DNA of 64,000 bases, from the NCBI GenBank assembly GCA_964646815.1, contig CAZYFH010000013.1, positions 1 through 64,000 of the forward strand. Direction: 5' to 3'. The notes beneath the pieces were generated by a model that did no database searches, was not told the DNA's origin, and saw only the letters and a program-made list of their open reading frames with translations. Made by a program: the position numbers and the translations under genes. This stretch comes from CAZYFH01 sp964646815 (GTDB lineage: Bacteria; Acidobacteriota; Vicinamibacteria; Vicinamibacterales; UBA8438). Each line of letters starts with the position of its first letter. Positions within the stretch are counted from its first letter, which is position 1. Below, one piece after another: positions 26,933 through 34,604 of this stretch.

Positions 26933-26965
26933 TAGATGGGGTTTCGCCCCAAGCCTCCGCTAGTG
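26933..26965 (+). repeat. dispersed palindromic repeat, copy 1 (TAGATGGGG..TTCGCCCC core)
   Basis: Just past the stop of the 26207-26929 gene lies TAGATGGGGTTTCGCCCC followed by AAGC. The same core occurs at 40921-40995 (inverted) and 44067-44140. It can form a GGGG/CCCC hairpin with a short loop. Here only the first ~33 bases match the other two copies. Confidence 0.5.
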
Positions 26966-27270
26966 CGACCGTGGGAGGGTGAACGCCCTCGAGGGCCTGG
27001 CCGCGCTCGTTCGTGACCGTGTTCCGCCGCCGCGCCAGCAGATCGATCGTGAACACCAGCACCGGGCAGCCAGCGGCCTTCACGCGCTTGACGAGCTTCG
27101 ACGTGTTCTCCCACTCGGCCCGCGCGTAGCGCTGATACCAGGTCGGTTCGCCGTACGCCTCGTTCACGTCCTCGATCGAGTTCGAGGAGATCGTCGACAT
27201 CATCTGCAGGACACCTCGGCGGCTCGCGGCGCGAGCGGCGTTTCCCAGCGGGTGACGGGCGATGGGACAG
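26940..27270 (-). pseudogene. internal fragment of a third FMN alpha-hydroxy-acid oxidase
   Basis: Minus-strand codons read 'HPLGNAARAASRRGVLQMM', then 'STISSNSIEDVNEAYGEP', 'TWYQRYARAEWENTSKLV' and 'KAAGCPVLVFTIDLLARRRNT'. These match the central TIM-barrel strands of the family, including the 'WYQ(L/R)Y' and 'TID(L)' blocks seen in the two intact paralogues 1-3 kb upstream. The N-terminus, the catalytic 'SNHGGR' block and the C-terminus are all missing. It directly adjoins another gene fragment at 27289. Confidence 0.65.
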
Positions 27271-27288
27271 CGGCTTCATCGGCGAACG

Positions 27289-27545
27289 CTAGCCGCCAAG
27301 CGGCTCGAGGTCGGCCAGCATCGTCGAAATGAGCTCCGACACGGTCGGATGAATGTGGACGGCTCGGTGGATCGCCGTGTACGGCACATTGGCGTACATC
27401 ACCTCGACGATCGTATATACGACTTCGTCGCCTCCGACACCGAGGATGGCAGCGCCGAGAATCTGATTCGTTTCTGCATCGATGAACACCTTCGTGAAGT
27501 CCTGGGTCTCGCCCTTCTCGACGGCGCGCTCGACGCGGGTCATCG
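27289..27545 (-). pseudogene. C-terminal dimerisation domain of a flavin disulfide oxidoreductase, 5'-truncated
   Basis: Eighty-five codons encode 'MTRVERAVEKGETQDFTKVFIDAETNQILGAAILG' type sequence in sections ('GETQDFTKVFIDAETNQI', 'LGAAILGVGGDEVV', 'AVHIHPTVSELI'), ending in a normal TAG at 27289-27291. 'HIHPTVSE' is the catalytic His-containing motif of the dihydrolipoyl-dehydrogenase/mercuric-reductase family. The FAD and NAD domains that should precede it (about 370 residues) are absent; upstream sequence is IS256 debris. It is a truncated relic rather than an independent gene. Confidence 0.7.
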
Positions 27546-27584
27546 ACCGCGCCCGACCAGCAAGGTGGTCGACGCTGTGTCCGG

Positions 27585-27854
27585 CGGTCGCTCGAGGACG
27601 CGGGTTTCGAGCTACTGACCTTCTACGACTTCCCGAAGGCGATGTGGAAGGCGCTGCGGACGACCAACACGCTTGAGAACTTGCATCGCGAGTTCCGTCG
27701 CCGCACGAAGACCCAAGCGTCGTTCGGTGCCGAGGCCGCCGCGCTCACTTGGCTCTTCGGCCTCGTGGGGTTTGGACAGATTCATCTGCGACGAATCGAT
27801 GGCTATCAGCAGCTGCCGTCGTTCCTCGCGAAGACGGAGCAACAAGCTGCGTGA
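27585..27854 (+). mobile_element. 3' end of an IS256-family (mutator-type) transposase gene
   Basis: About 89 codons read 'FELLTFYDFPKAMWKALRT', 'TNTLENLHREFRRRTKTQASF' in part, and 'LTWLFGLVGFGQI' before a TGA at 27852-27854. 'TTN(T/A)(L/I)E..N.EFRRR(T/V)K' is the conserved C-terminal block around the last catalytic Glu of IS256-type transposases. The preceding ~300 residues, with the two catalytic Asp, are missing. Downstream, near 27890-27925, a T-rich stretch 'TTTTTTCTACAAAACTC' may be the right terminal repeat; no left end was found. The insertion boundary coincides with the truncated oxidoreductase. Confidence 0.75.
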
Positions 27855-27984
27855 CACGAGGACTCGTCAACCGTTCGGCGGGAGCGTTACGCCAAGAGAT
27901 TTTTTCTACAAAACTCGGGCCGAATCCAGACGTCTCTCTTAGAGAACAGACTCAGCTGTCCCAACTGGTTTGACGACGCACAAT

Positions 27985-28226
27985 GGGGTGCTTCCGCGGA
28001 GTGCCGACGATCGTCGACTTCAACAAACACTACCAGCGCTGCCGGGAGGACTGCGGCGAACCGTTCATGGAGGTCGTCAATTTTTTTCGCAGCGCTCGGC
28101 GAATCACCCGCCACGGTCCAGTCGTTTACCGGCGCCGTGATCACCGGATCCAAGCGGACCACGGCGCAGCCTGAGGCCGTTGCCAGCGTCGCGGTCGAGA
28201 CGTTTCTGAATGAGGTCCAGCAATGA
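27985..28226 (+). pseudogene. unidentified gene fragment with a homopolymer frameshift
   Basis: Codons 'GVPTIVDFNKHYQRCRED' and 'CGEPFMEVVNFF' run into a run of seven T (about 28081-28087). One base out of phase, the frame continues 'AALGESPATVQSFTGAVITG' and 'AVASVAVETFLNEVQQ' to a TGA that overlaps the ATG of the next gene (ATGA, 28223-28226). The coupling suggests this was the gene upstream of the ATP-grasp protein in an operon. I do not recognise the family. The 5' end is lost into the IS256 debris. Confidence 0.4.
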
Positions 28227-29278
28227 TCGCGACAGTGGTGAGCCTCTCCGACGTGCGAGCTGCGGACCTTCCGACCGTCGGGGGCAAGACCGCTAACCTG
28301 GGCGAGTTGGTTGCGGCAGGCCTCCCCGTGCCACCCGCCTTCTGCGTGACCACTGCGGCGTTCGAGGCGTTCCTCGAGGGTGACGACGACGAGCTCGACG
28401 TCCTGTTCGACCGGCTGGACGCCCTCGCAGCGAACGACGTCGAGGGCGCGCGCGAGCTCGGCGCCGCACTGCGGAACCGACTCGAATCCCGCGACGTGCC
28501 GGCCGAGATCGCTGGCGCTGTAGTCGCTGCCTGGGAGGCAATGGGGGACGCCGTCCCCGTCGCGGTCCGGTCCAGCGCGACCGCCGAGGATCTGCCGGAG
28601 GCGTCCTTCGCCGGGCAGCAGGACACCTACCTCAACATCGTTAGCGCAAACGATCTCGTCGACCGGACGCGCGCATGTTGGATCTCGCTCTACACCGACC
28701 GCGCGATCCTCTATCGGATCCAGCACGGGATCCCCCATCGGAAGGTGGCCCTGAGCGTGGTCGTCCAGCAGATGGTGCTGCCGGACCGTTCCGGGATCCT
28801 GTTCACGGCCGACCCGCTGACCGGCAACCGGAAGATCACGACGATCGACGCCGGTTTCGGGCTCGGCGAGACGCTGGTCGCGGGCCTGGTCTCGGCGGAC
28901 CTGTATCGAGTGGACAGTCGGACGAGCGCGGTCGACGTGACAATCGGCGACAAGGAGCGCGCCATTGAGCCGGTCGAAGGCGGCGGTACCCGCCTGGTCG
29001 AGCTGTCAGCCGAGCGGCGTGCGGCTCGCGTCCTCACGGACGAGCAGGCGATCGAGCTGGCGGAGATCGGCGGCCAAATCGCCGATCTACGGGGCGGTCC
29101 GCAGGACATCGAGTGGTGCATCGACGACGGCGTCATCTTCATCACCCAGGCCCGCTCGATCACCGCGCTGTATCCGGCACTGCCGGCACCGGAGGACGAC
29201 ACCCTCCACGTCTACTTCTGCTTCAACCACTTCCAGGTGATGACTGACGCAATGCCGCCACTGGCGAACTGGTCTTGA
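28223..29278 (+). CDS. truncated PEP-synthase/rifampin-phosphotransferase-like protein (ATP-binding domain only)
   Basis: A 351-residue protein equal to the ATP-grasp N-terminal domain of the pyruvate-phosphate-dikinase group: 'VGGKTANLGELVAAGLPVPPAF', 'AVRSSATAEDLPEASFAGQQ' (ATP loop), 'VVVQQMVLPDRSGILFTADP' and 'DIEWCIDDG...ITQARSI' are all in order. Full-length relatives of about 750-870 residues continue with a substrate-binding part and a swivelling phospho-His domain. Here the frame stops at 'VMTDAMPPLANWS', where the second domain would begin. The ATP site looks intact, but the phospho-carrier His is missing, so normal phosphotransfer is not expected. It overlaps the broken gene upstream by four bases. 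Confidence 0.75.
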   Translation: MIATVVSLSDVRAADLPTVGGKTANLGELVAAGLPVPPAFCVTTAAFEAFLEGDDDELDVLFDRLDALAANDVEGARELGAALRNRLESRDVPAEIAGAVVAAWEAMGDAVPVAVRSSATAEDLPEASFAGQQDTYLNIVSANDLVDRTRACWISLYTDRAILYRIQHGIPHRKVALSVVVQQMVLPDRSGILFTADPLTGNRKITTIDAGFGLGETLVAGLVSADLYRVDSRTSAVDVTIGDKERAIEPVEGGGTRLVELSAERRAARVLTDEQAIELAEIGGQIADLRGGPQDIEWCIDDGVIFITQARSITALYPALPAPEDDTLHVYFCFNHFQVMTDAMPPLANWS

Positions 29279-29298
29279 TCGACGCGCGGTGACGCAGT

Positions 29299-29487
29299 TC
29301 AGTCGGACTCCGCGCCCGCCCTGATCTCGGTGTCGCCGTCGGCGCCGATTTCGATGACTAGCGTGATCGGTCGGCAGCACACCTGGCAGTCCTCGACGTA
29401 TTCCTGCTGTCGGACTGACCAGTCCACGGCGACTTCGAGAAGCTCACCGCAGTACGGACAGTGGATGACCCGGCTATCCGTGCTCAT
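29299..29487 (-). CDS. small CPXCG-motif cysteine-rich protein
   Basis: A 62-residue protein with 'IHCPYCGELLEV' near the start and 'EDCQVCCRPITLVIEI' in the middle: two CxxC pairs expected to hold one zinc ion, followed by an acidic C-terminus. It matches the small bacterial 'CPXCG motif-containing' family, whose role is unknown. The start is the ATG at 29485-29487; a second ATG lies three codons upstream. It is intact and sits between two broken genes. Confidence 0.75.
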   Translation of the reverse strand: MSTDSRVIHCPYCGELLEVAVDWSVRQQEYVEDCQVCCRPITLVIEIGADGDTEIRAGAESD

Positions 29488-29555
29488 GGGCCGCATGATC
29501 GAGGCGACAGCGGCACGCCGCGCGGTGACGCTCATGTTCCACTCGCACCCTCCCC

Positions 29556-30232
29556 TCACGGGACATGTACCAGTTCCACAAGCTCCTCCGCCCAGTTGAA
29601 GACGGCGACCAGCTCGGAGGCCGAGAGCGTTCTCATGAGGAATCACCCGTCGGGCGACACATCGAAGACTCGGGTGAAAGGCTCGCCCGACAGCGCGTAC
29701 GGTCGCCTGAAGAGCACCACTGGAGGATCCCAGCTGAACGTCGAGCCAGCCGTGACCGCCGCCGCCATGACGGCGTCCCCGGCGAAGAAGAACAGCTCGC
29801 GTCCGTCGCGCGATCGCACGGAAAACCATCCACCCGACGCGGAGACCTTCCACTGCCCGCTGTCGACATCAGGGAACGGGTGAACGTAGACATCAAAGTC
29901 GTGTCGTCGATGGAGATCGGCCCGTCGGCGATACGATCGGCGAGGGTCGGCCCCTCGATCAGTTCGAGGATCAGAGCTTTGGTCCTCTCCGCCTCTTCCA
30001 GCCCGTAGATGTGCCCGACGTTGGGGTGGTTCAACGAGGCGAGGACCGTGGCTTCCCGCTCGAAGCGGGCCAGGCGATCCTGGTCGGCCGTGAACGCCTC
30101 GGGTAGCACCTTGAGCGCCACATCCCGATCGAGCTTCGTGTCGCAGGCGCGGTAGACCTCGCCCATGCCGCCCGCGCCGAGCTTGACGATGACGGCATAC
30201 GGACCGAGGGTTGTACCAGGCGAGAGGGGCAT
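29556..30232 (-). pseudogene. internally deleted serine/threonine kinase with residual C-terminal propeller blade
   Basis: The gene starts normally ('MPLSPGTTLGPYAVIVKLGAGGMGEVYRA' in family style: glycine loop 'LGAGGMGEV', lysine motif 'VALKVLPE') and continues to 'LILELIEGPTLADRIADG'. Then, after a frame change at about 29905, it jumps to the end of the usual kinase C-terminal TolB/WD40 region: 'DFDVYVHPFPDVDSGQWKVS', 'FDVSPDG', an in-frame TGA, and 'LVAVFNWAEELVELVHVP' with the natural stop at 29556-29558. The catalytic loop, transmembrane helix and most of the propeller (roughly 600 residues) are gone. It is clearly a relic of one deletion. Confidence 0.75.
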
Positions 30233-30235
30233 GCG

Positions 30236-30696
30236 CTACCGTGCGAAGCTCGAACGCATCTTGACGCCCCATCGTCCGTCCTCGCGCGTCACGATATACA
30301 GCGACTCATAGGTGGCGATGACCGAGGCGTCCTCCCGGTAACGTGTGAACTGCGTGTCGATGTGCACCTTTGACGGTCCAACGTGCACGATGTGGCGCCG
30401 GTCCCAGGCACTGTGATGCCACCCTGAGCTTCGCAGTCGTCGAATCGTGCCTGCAAGCCGATCCACGGACGGCGGTCCTCCTTCATCGATCCGCATCTGC
30501 CCGCTCGCCAGTGTCGGAAGTGCGGATAGTGCAGGGTCGCGCTCCAGGCCTCGGCGTCGTAGCCATTGAACGCCGTCATGAAGTCATCCAGAACCGCGAG
30601 GGCGGCTTGCTCGGTCCGCACTCGGTCGAACTCCTGGGCCGCGAGCGACGACACGCCAAGCGCCAGCTCGATGAGACACGGGGCCGCCCAGCGCAT
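30236..30696 (-). pseudogene. SnoaL/NTF2-like exported protein with a frameshift
   Basis: The N-terminal frame gives a signal peptide and 'QAALAVLDDFMTAFNGYDAEAW' up to 'HYPHFRHW'. One nucleotide out of phase at about 30505 the protein continues 'ASGQMRIDEGGPPSVDRL', 'GWHHSAWDRRHIVHVGP', 'HIDTQFTRYREDASVIATY' and 'ESLYIVTREDGRWGVKMRSSF' to the natural stop. Both halves are typical of NTF2-like cone-fold proteins, and the rest looks well preserved, so the mutation is recent or a sequencing error. It lies three bases from the kinase relic and 20 bases from another NTF2-like gene. Confidence 0.7.
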
Positions 30697-30715
30697 GTCT
30701 CGAGTGTCCCGGGAT

Positions 30716-31237
30716 TCAATTCTGCCGGTCGGTGAAGAGTACGCGTTTCGCGATCTTCCAGCCCCGGGCGGTTTTCTTCCAGGTGTTTCGATAGATGCCC
30801 GAACCGCTGATGAACGGCGCGCTGTCGCCCTCGGTTTGATGGGTGATCAATGCCATGTTCTCGGTGATGGCGACGTCGGTCGAGAGCTCCACGAACACCA
30901 GGGCGGACATGTGATGTCGGGTCTGTCGATCCGCAAGGCGCCCCCGATGGGACGTCCTCGCATAGTCACGTATGGCTTGACGACCTTCCACCCGCGAGCC
31001 GGTCACCAACGCATCGCCACGCCTGCGTTCCAGGACGCCGTCCTCGGTGAAGAGATCGGCGAATCCATCAGCGTCCTTGGAATCCCAGCGATAGGAGTAC
31101 TGAGCGAGCCGCTCCGCGATCGCAAGCCGGTCCTCGATTGATCCGATCTCCGCCGCAGTCGCCTCACTCCATGCCAGGGAACAGAGCACGGAGAGCCCCA
31201 ACATGACGCGTGCGCCTGCACTGTTGATGAATGGCAT
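30716..31237 (-). CDS. SnoaL-like (NTF2-fold) exported protein
   Basis: A 173-residue protein from the ATG at 31235-31237, with 'AAGGAG' seven bases upstream; the long in-frame extension before it overlaps the PQQ gene and has no such site. A signal peptide ends near 'SEATAAE'. The mature part has 'IEDRLAIAERLAQYSYRWDSKD' type helices, 'FADLFTEDGVLERR' and 'MSALVFVELSTDVAITEN', characteristic of SnoaL_4-type proteins. Members include cyclases, isomerases and binding proteins; no substrate can be inferred. It is downstream of the PQQ dehydrogenase on the same strand (63-base gap). Confidence 0.8.
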   Translation of the reverse strand: MPFINSAGARVMLGLSVLCSLAWSEATAAEIGSIEDRLAIAERLAQYSYRWDSKDADGFADLFTEDGVLERRRGDALVTGSRVEGRQAIRDYARTSHRGRLADRQTRHHMSALVFVELSTDVAITENMALITHQTEGDSAPFISGSGIYRNTWKKTARGWKIAKRVLFTDRQN

Positions 31238-31299
31238 CGATGGCTCCTTGGTGAAAGCGGCGAAGCCTGAATCCGACGGTCGGTCCATGGCCGGCGTGG

Positions 31300-33018
31300 C
31301 TACGGCGTGCCGCCGCCCAATGCGAAGACGAAGATCGCATGACCACCGGCGGCCGGGCGATTTTTCTCTGGCGTCAGCTGACCGGAGATGCCGCTCCACA
31401 TGGACGGATCCGTGCCGACGGGAATGGCCAGATACTGCCGGCTGTCCACGGCGTAGGTGATCGGAAACCCGGACACCGAGCTGGGCAGTCGCGTCTGGAA
31501 CAGGATCTCGCCCGTCGCGGCGTCGTGCACATACAGATTCCGGTCCCAGTCGCCGACGACGACCAGGCCGCCGCCGGTCGTCAGCGCCGCGCTATCGATA
31601 GCGGTTCGGGTGCGGTGACGCCAGAGCACAGTGCCGTCAACGCCGATGGCGACGAACTCGCCGACGCCATCGGGCCGCGCGGGATGCGCGATGTGCTGGC
31701 GGCGCGACAGGCCCACACCGCCGCCCCCTTCGACATGGTCGGGCCCTGCGCCGAACGTCGTCCGCTCGCAGCTCACGATGAGCGGCACGTAGAACGCTTG
31801 CGTATCCGGGTGGTAGGCCATCGCTCGCCAGCTCTTGAAGCCGGCGACGCTCGGGCAGAACTCCAGCTCGACGCCCTCCTGCGGAATCATGCCAGGGCGA
31901 TAGGTGATCTCCCCGGTGTCGGGATCGACGTCGAGAATCGTCTGATACCCGAGGTCGTGCGCGGCGAGGAACCGACCCGTCGTGCGGTCGAGCTCCCAAA
32001 GGATGCCCAGCTTTCCCATCTTGAAGAGCGAACTCCGCCCGTCGTGATCGACGAGCAGGTTCTCGAACGTCTCGTCCATGTCGTGGGTCTCGCCGGGGAG
32101 GAGCTGGTTGTACCAGACGATGTCGCCAGTTGTCGGGTCGAGCGCGAGCACGCTGTTCGTGTACAGCGCGTCACCCGAGTGCCCCCGTTGGAAGCGCGCC
32201 CACGGTTTCGCCTGCGCCGTCGCCCAGTAGATCAGGTTGGTGCGGGGATCGTAACTACCGGCGGTCCAGCTATCGCCGCCGATCCGGAACATCAAGGGGG
32301 TATCACCCCATGTGTCGCCGCCCGGTTCGCCCGGGCGGGCCACCGTCGATGTGCGCCATGCTTCCTCGCCCGTGAGCGCGTCCCGAGCTGAGATGAAGCA
32401 GGGCGCCTCCTTGGCCTCGTGGTAACGGTCGCAGCCATTCGTGCTCGCCACCACCTTCCCCCCGACGATGATCGCGCCGGCGGTATACCGGAACCCGAGG
32501 CGGTAGTCGGCGCCGGCGACGTTCCACACGACGTCACCGGTACGCGCGTCGAGCGCGACGATGTGGGCGTCGAATGTCGTGAGGTAGATCTTGTCGTCGT
32601 AGATGGCGAGGTTTCGGGAGGTGACAATCCCTCGCAGATCGTCGGATTCATGCTCATGGCGATACCGCCACCGCAGCTCGCCCGTGACCGCGTCGAGCGC
32701 CTCGACGACGCCGAAGGGACTGGCGACGTACATGACCCCGTCGTAGACCAGCGGGTTCGGCTCGGGTCGTCCCTCGGAGCTGACGGCCCACGACCACGCG
32801 AGACGGAGCTGATCCGCGTTCTGCGTGTTGATCTGGTCCAGCGGGCTGTAGCCCCACCCGTCGAGCGTCCGCCGCCAGTTGAGCCAGTCGGCCGGATCCG
32901 GATCGAGCAGCATCGCGTCGGTGACAGGCGTGAACGTCGGCTCCTGCGCGCCCGCACCAAGATTGATCCCGACGAGCAGGACGGCCACGAGCGCGTGTCG
33001 ACACCAATTCCTGGTCAT
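31300..33018 (-). CDS. PQQ-dependent dehydrogenase (quinoprotein)
   Basis: A 572-residue exported protein from the ATG at 33016-33018, with a signal peptide ('RHALVAVLLVGINLGAGAQ'). The mature protein opens 'FTPVTDAMLLDPDPADW' and 'NWRRTLDGWGYSPLDQI', and has repeated blade motifs ('ALDAVTGELRW', 'ALDARTGDVVW', 'ALDPTTGDIVW', 'VHDAATGEILF') to a C-terminal 'AGGHAIFVFALG'. There is no vicinal Cys pair; isolated Cys occur in 'NGCDRYHEAKEAPCF'. There is no fused cytochrome domain. It should oxidise an alcohol or polyol in the periplasm. It sits 28 bases after the DUF2911 gene, probably as an operon. The truncated gene at 20733-21323 is its closest relative in the window. Confidence 0.9.
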   Translation of the reverse strand: MTRNWCRHALVAVLLVGINLGAGAQEPTFTPVTDAMLLDPDPADWLNWRRTLDGWGYSPLDQINTQNADQLRLAWSWAVSSEGRPEPNPLVYDGVMYVASPFGVVEALDAVTGELRWRYRHEHESDDLRGIVTSRNLAIYDDKIYLTTFDAHIVALDARTGDVVWNVAGADYRLGFRYTAGAIIVGGKVVASTNGCDRYHEAKEAPCFISARDALTGEEAWRTSTVARPGEPGGDTWGDTPLMFRIGGDSWTAGSYDPRTNLIYWATAQAKPWARFQRGHSGDALYTNSVLALDPTTGDIVWYNQLLPGETHDMDETFENLLVDHDGRSSLFKMGKLGILWELDRTTGRFLAAHDLGYQTILDVDPDTGEITYRPGMIPQEGVELEFCPSVAGFKSWRAMAYHPDTQAFYVPLIVSCERTTFGAGPDHVEGGGGVGLSRRQHIAHPARPDGVGEFVAIGVDGTVLWRHRTRTAIDSAALTTGGGLVVVGDWDRNLYVHDAATGEILFQTRLPSSVSGFPITYAVDSRQYLAIPVGTDPSMWSGISGQLTPEKNRPAAGGHAIFVFALGGGTP

Positions 33019-33046
33019 GTGGTAAGCACCCTCTCGCCGCGAGGTT

Positions 33047-33682
33047 TCAGTGCGCCACGGTGAACGGCGTGGTCGCGATCTGGTCGTCCCACCAGACCAT
33101 GAAGAGCCCGCCCTGCTGCGACATGTCGACGAAGCCAATGGTCAACTGATCCGTCGAGGCCCCGATAGCCTCCACGGTCATCGTCGTCCGGATCACGTCC
33201 TTCTCCGGCGTGTATCCGTACGCGCCCCAGAGGGCATCCGGATCCGCTTCACGGTAGTCCTGCTTGACGCCCCACGTCGAGAAAATCAGCGTCCACTCGC
33301 GCTCCCGGGTTTCCGCGAAGAGGCTGTATTCACCGGCCCGGAGGCGCTGGTCGCCGAACATCAAGTCGGTCTCGGTCCTAAACCGCGTTGTCTGGTCCGC
33401 GCCGAGGCGCCAGACGGGGGCGCCGAGCAACATCGTCTTGCCGTAGTCGGCCCCGGACCCCCAGAAGTTGCGTCTGCCACGGAGGATCGGCCGGCCATAG
33501 TCGACGTCGATCCACTTCCCGCCCTCGTACGCGCCGTCGGCCCTGAAGCACCCATCGACTTGCGTCGACGCCCTCCCGCGCGGGCTCCAGGGCCGTTGTT
33601 GGGCTTCCGCGAGCGTCGTCGCGACGACCGCCGACGCCAAGGCGAGCACCACCAGCACGCGCACGACGATCGTTCCGCGCAT
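33047..33682 (-). CDS. DUF2911 exported protein
   Basis: A 211-residue protein starting at the ATG at 33680-33682 behind 'GGAGGAGGGCGG'. It has a signal peptide ('VVRVLVVLALASAVVATTLA'). The mature part contains 'VDYGRPILRGRRNFWG', 'VWRLGADQTTRFRTETDL' and 'LRAGEYSLFAE', all defining blocks of DUF2911, a beta-rich periplasmic family of unknown function common in Bacteroidetes and acidobacteria. It is the first gene of a probable two-gene unit with the quinoprotein. Confidence 0.85.
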   Translation of the reverse strand: MRGTIVVRVLVVLALASAVVATTLAEAQQRPWSPRGRASTQVDGCFRADGAYEGGKWIDVDYGRPILRGRRNFWGSGADYGKTMLLGAPVWRLGADQTTRFRTETDLMFGDQRLRAGEYSLFAETREREWTLIFSTWGVKQDYREADPDALWGAYGYTPEKDVIRTTMTVEAIGASTDQLTIGFVDMSQQGGLFMVWWDDQIATTPFTVAH

Positions 33683-33827
33683 CCGCCCTCCTCCCACTTG
33701 GCGACACCACCGCTGATTATGCCATCGGCGGAGAGCTGATTACGCTCGACACGAGAGACCAGCGGCCGCCTGGGTCGCGCAGCGTGCAGTATCGACGGTC
33801 GACGCCCGGATAGAATCAGCGAACGAC

Positions 33828-34589
33828 GTGTCTGGGGACCAAAGAGTACCGCCGCTCTTCTGGGAGCTCCATCGCGGACTCCCCCGGCAGGGTCCTGGCG
33901 ACAACGCGTCCACTGGACGCGCCTTCCGCACGGTCGGGCGGCTCCCGCCCCGGCCAGTGGTGGTGGACGCCGGCTGCGGCCCTGGCATGCAAACGCTGGC
34001 ACTCGTCCGCCTCCTCAACAGTGGAGTGGTCGCCCTGGACAACCACGAACCGTTTCTCCGCGAGCTGGCTGCGCGCGCTGCTGACGGGCGGGCAGCCGGG
34101 CTCGTCAAACCGCTCCTCGGAGATATGCGCGCCCTACCCTTCGCGGCGAACACCGTGGACCTACTGTGGAGTGAAGCAGCGATCTACATCGTCGGCTTCG
34201 AACGGGGCCTTCGCACGTGGCGAACCACGCTCCGGTCAGACGGTGTGGTGGCGGTCAGCGAGGCCGCGTGGCTACGGGCTGGCGCGCCTGACGAGCTCCG
34301 GCGATTCTGGGACGAGGGATACCCGGCGATGGTCGGTCGCGAGGACAACGCACGCACGGCGGAGCGGTGCGGCTATCGGGTGTTGGACCAGTTCACCCTT
34401 CCCGCAGCCGCCTGGTGGACTAATTACTACGACCCGCTCGTCGACCGACTAGAGGCGGCTCGTGCGCGGTATGCCGACGACGATGACGCGTGCGTGATCT
34501 TGGAGGGCGAAGCACTGGAGGTCGACCTCTTTCGCAAGTACCACGAATACTACGGGTATGTGTTCTACGTGCTCAAGCGAGAAGACTAA
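33828..34589 (+). CDS. class I SAM-dependent methyltransferase
   Basis: A 253-residue protein; the start is a GTG at 33828-33830. 'VVVDAGCGPGMQTLALVR' (about 43-60) is motif I for SAM binding, 'VVALDNHEPFLREL' gives the acidic residue that holds the ribose, and 'LGDMRALPFAANTVDLLWSEAA' covers motifs II and III. The C-terminal region has aromatic residues ('AAWWTNYYDPLVDRLEA'). This is a small-molecule methyltransferase pattern; the acceptor is unknown. It stands alone, convergent with the next gene. Confidence 0.85.
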   Translation: MSGDQRVPPLFWELHRGLPRQGPGDNASTGRAFRTVGRLPPRPVVVDAGCGPGMQTLALVRLLNSGVVALDNHEPFLRELAARAADGRAAGLVKPLLGDMRALPFAANTVDLLWSEAAIYIVGFERGLRTWRTTLRSDGVVAVSEAAWLRAGAPDELRRFWDEGYPAMVGREDNARTAERCGYRVLDQFTLPAAAWWTNYYDPLVDRLEAARARYADDDDACVILEGEALEVDLFRKYHEYYGYVFYVLKRED

Positions 34590-34604
34590 TGAACGACCAC
34601 GACG

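Noticed and set aside
31339..32391. A 350-codon plus-strand open frame.
   Set aside because: It is antisense to the quinoprotein at 31300-33018, whose repeated propeller motifs make that strand certain.
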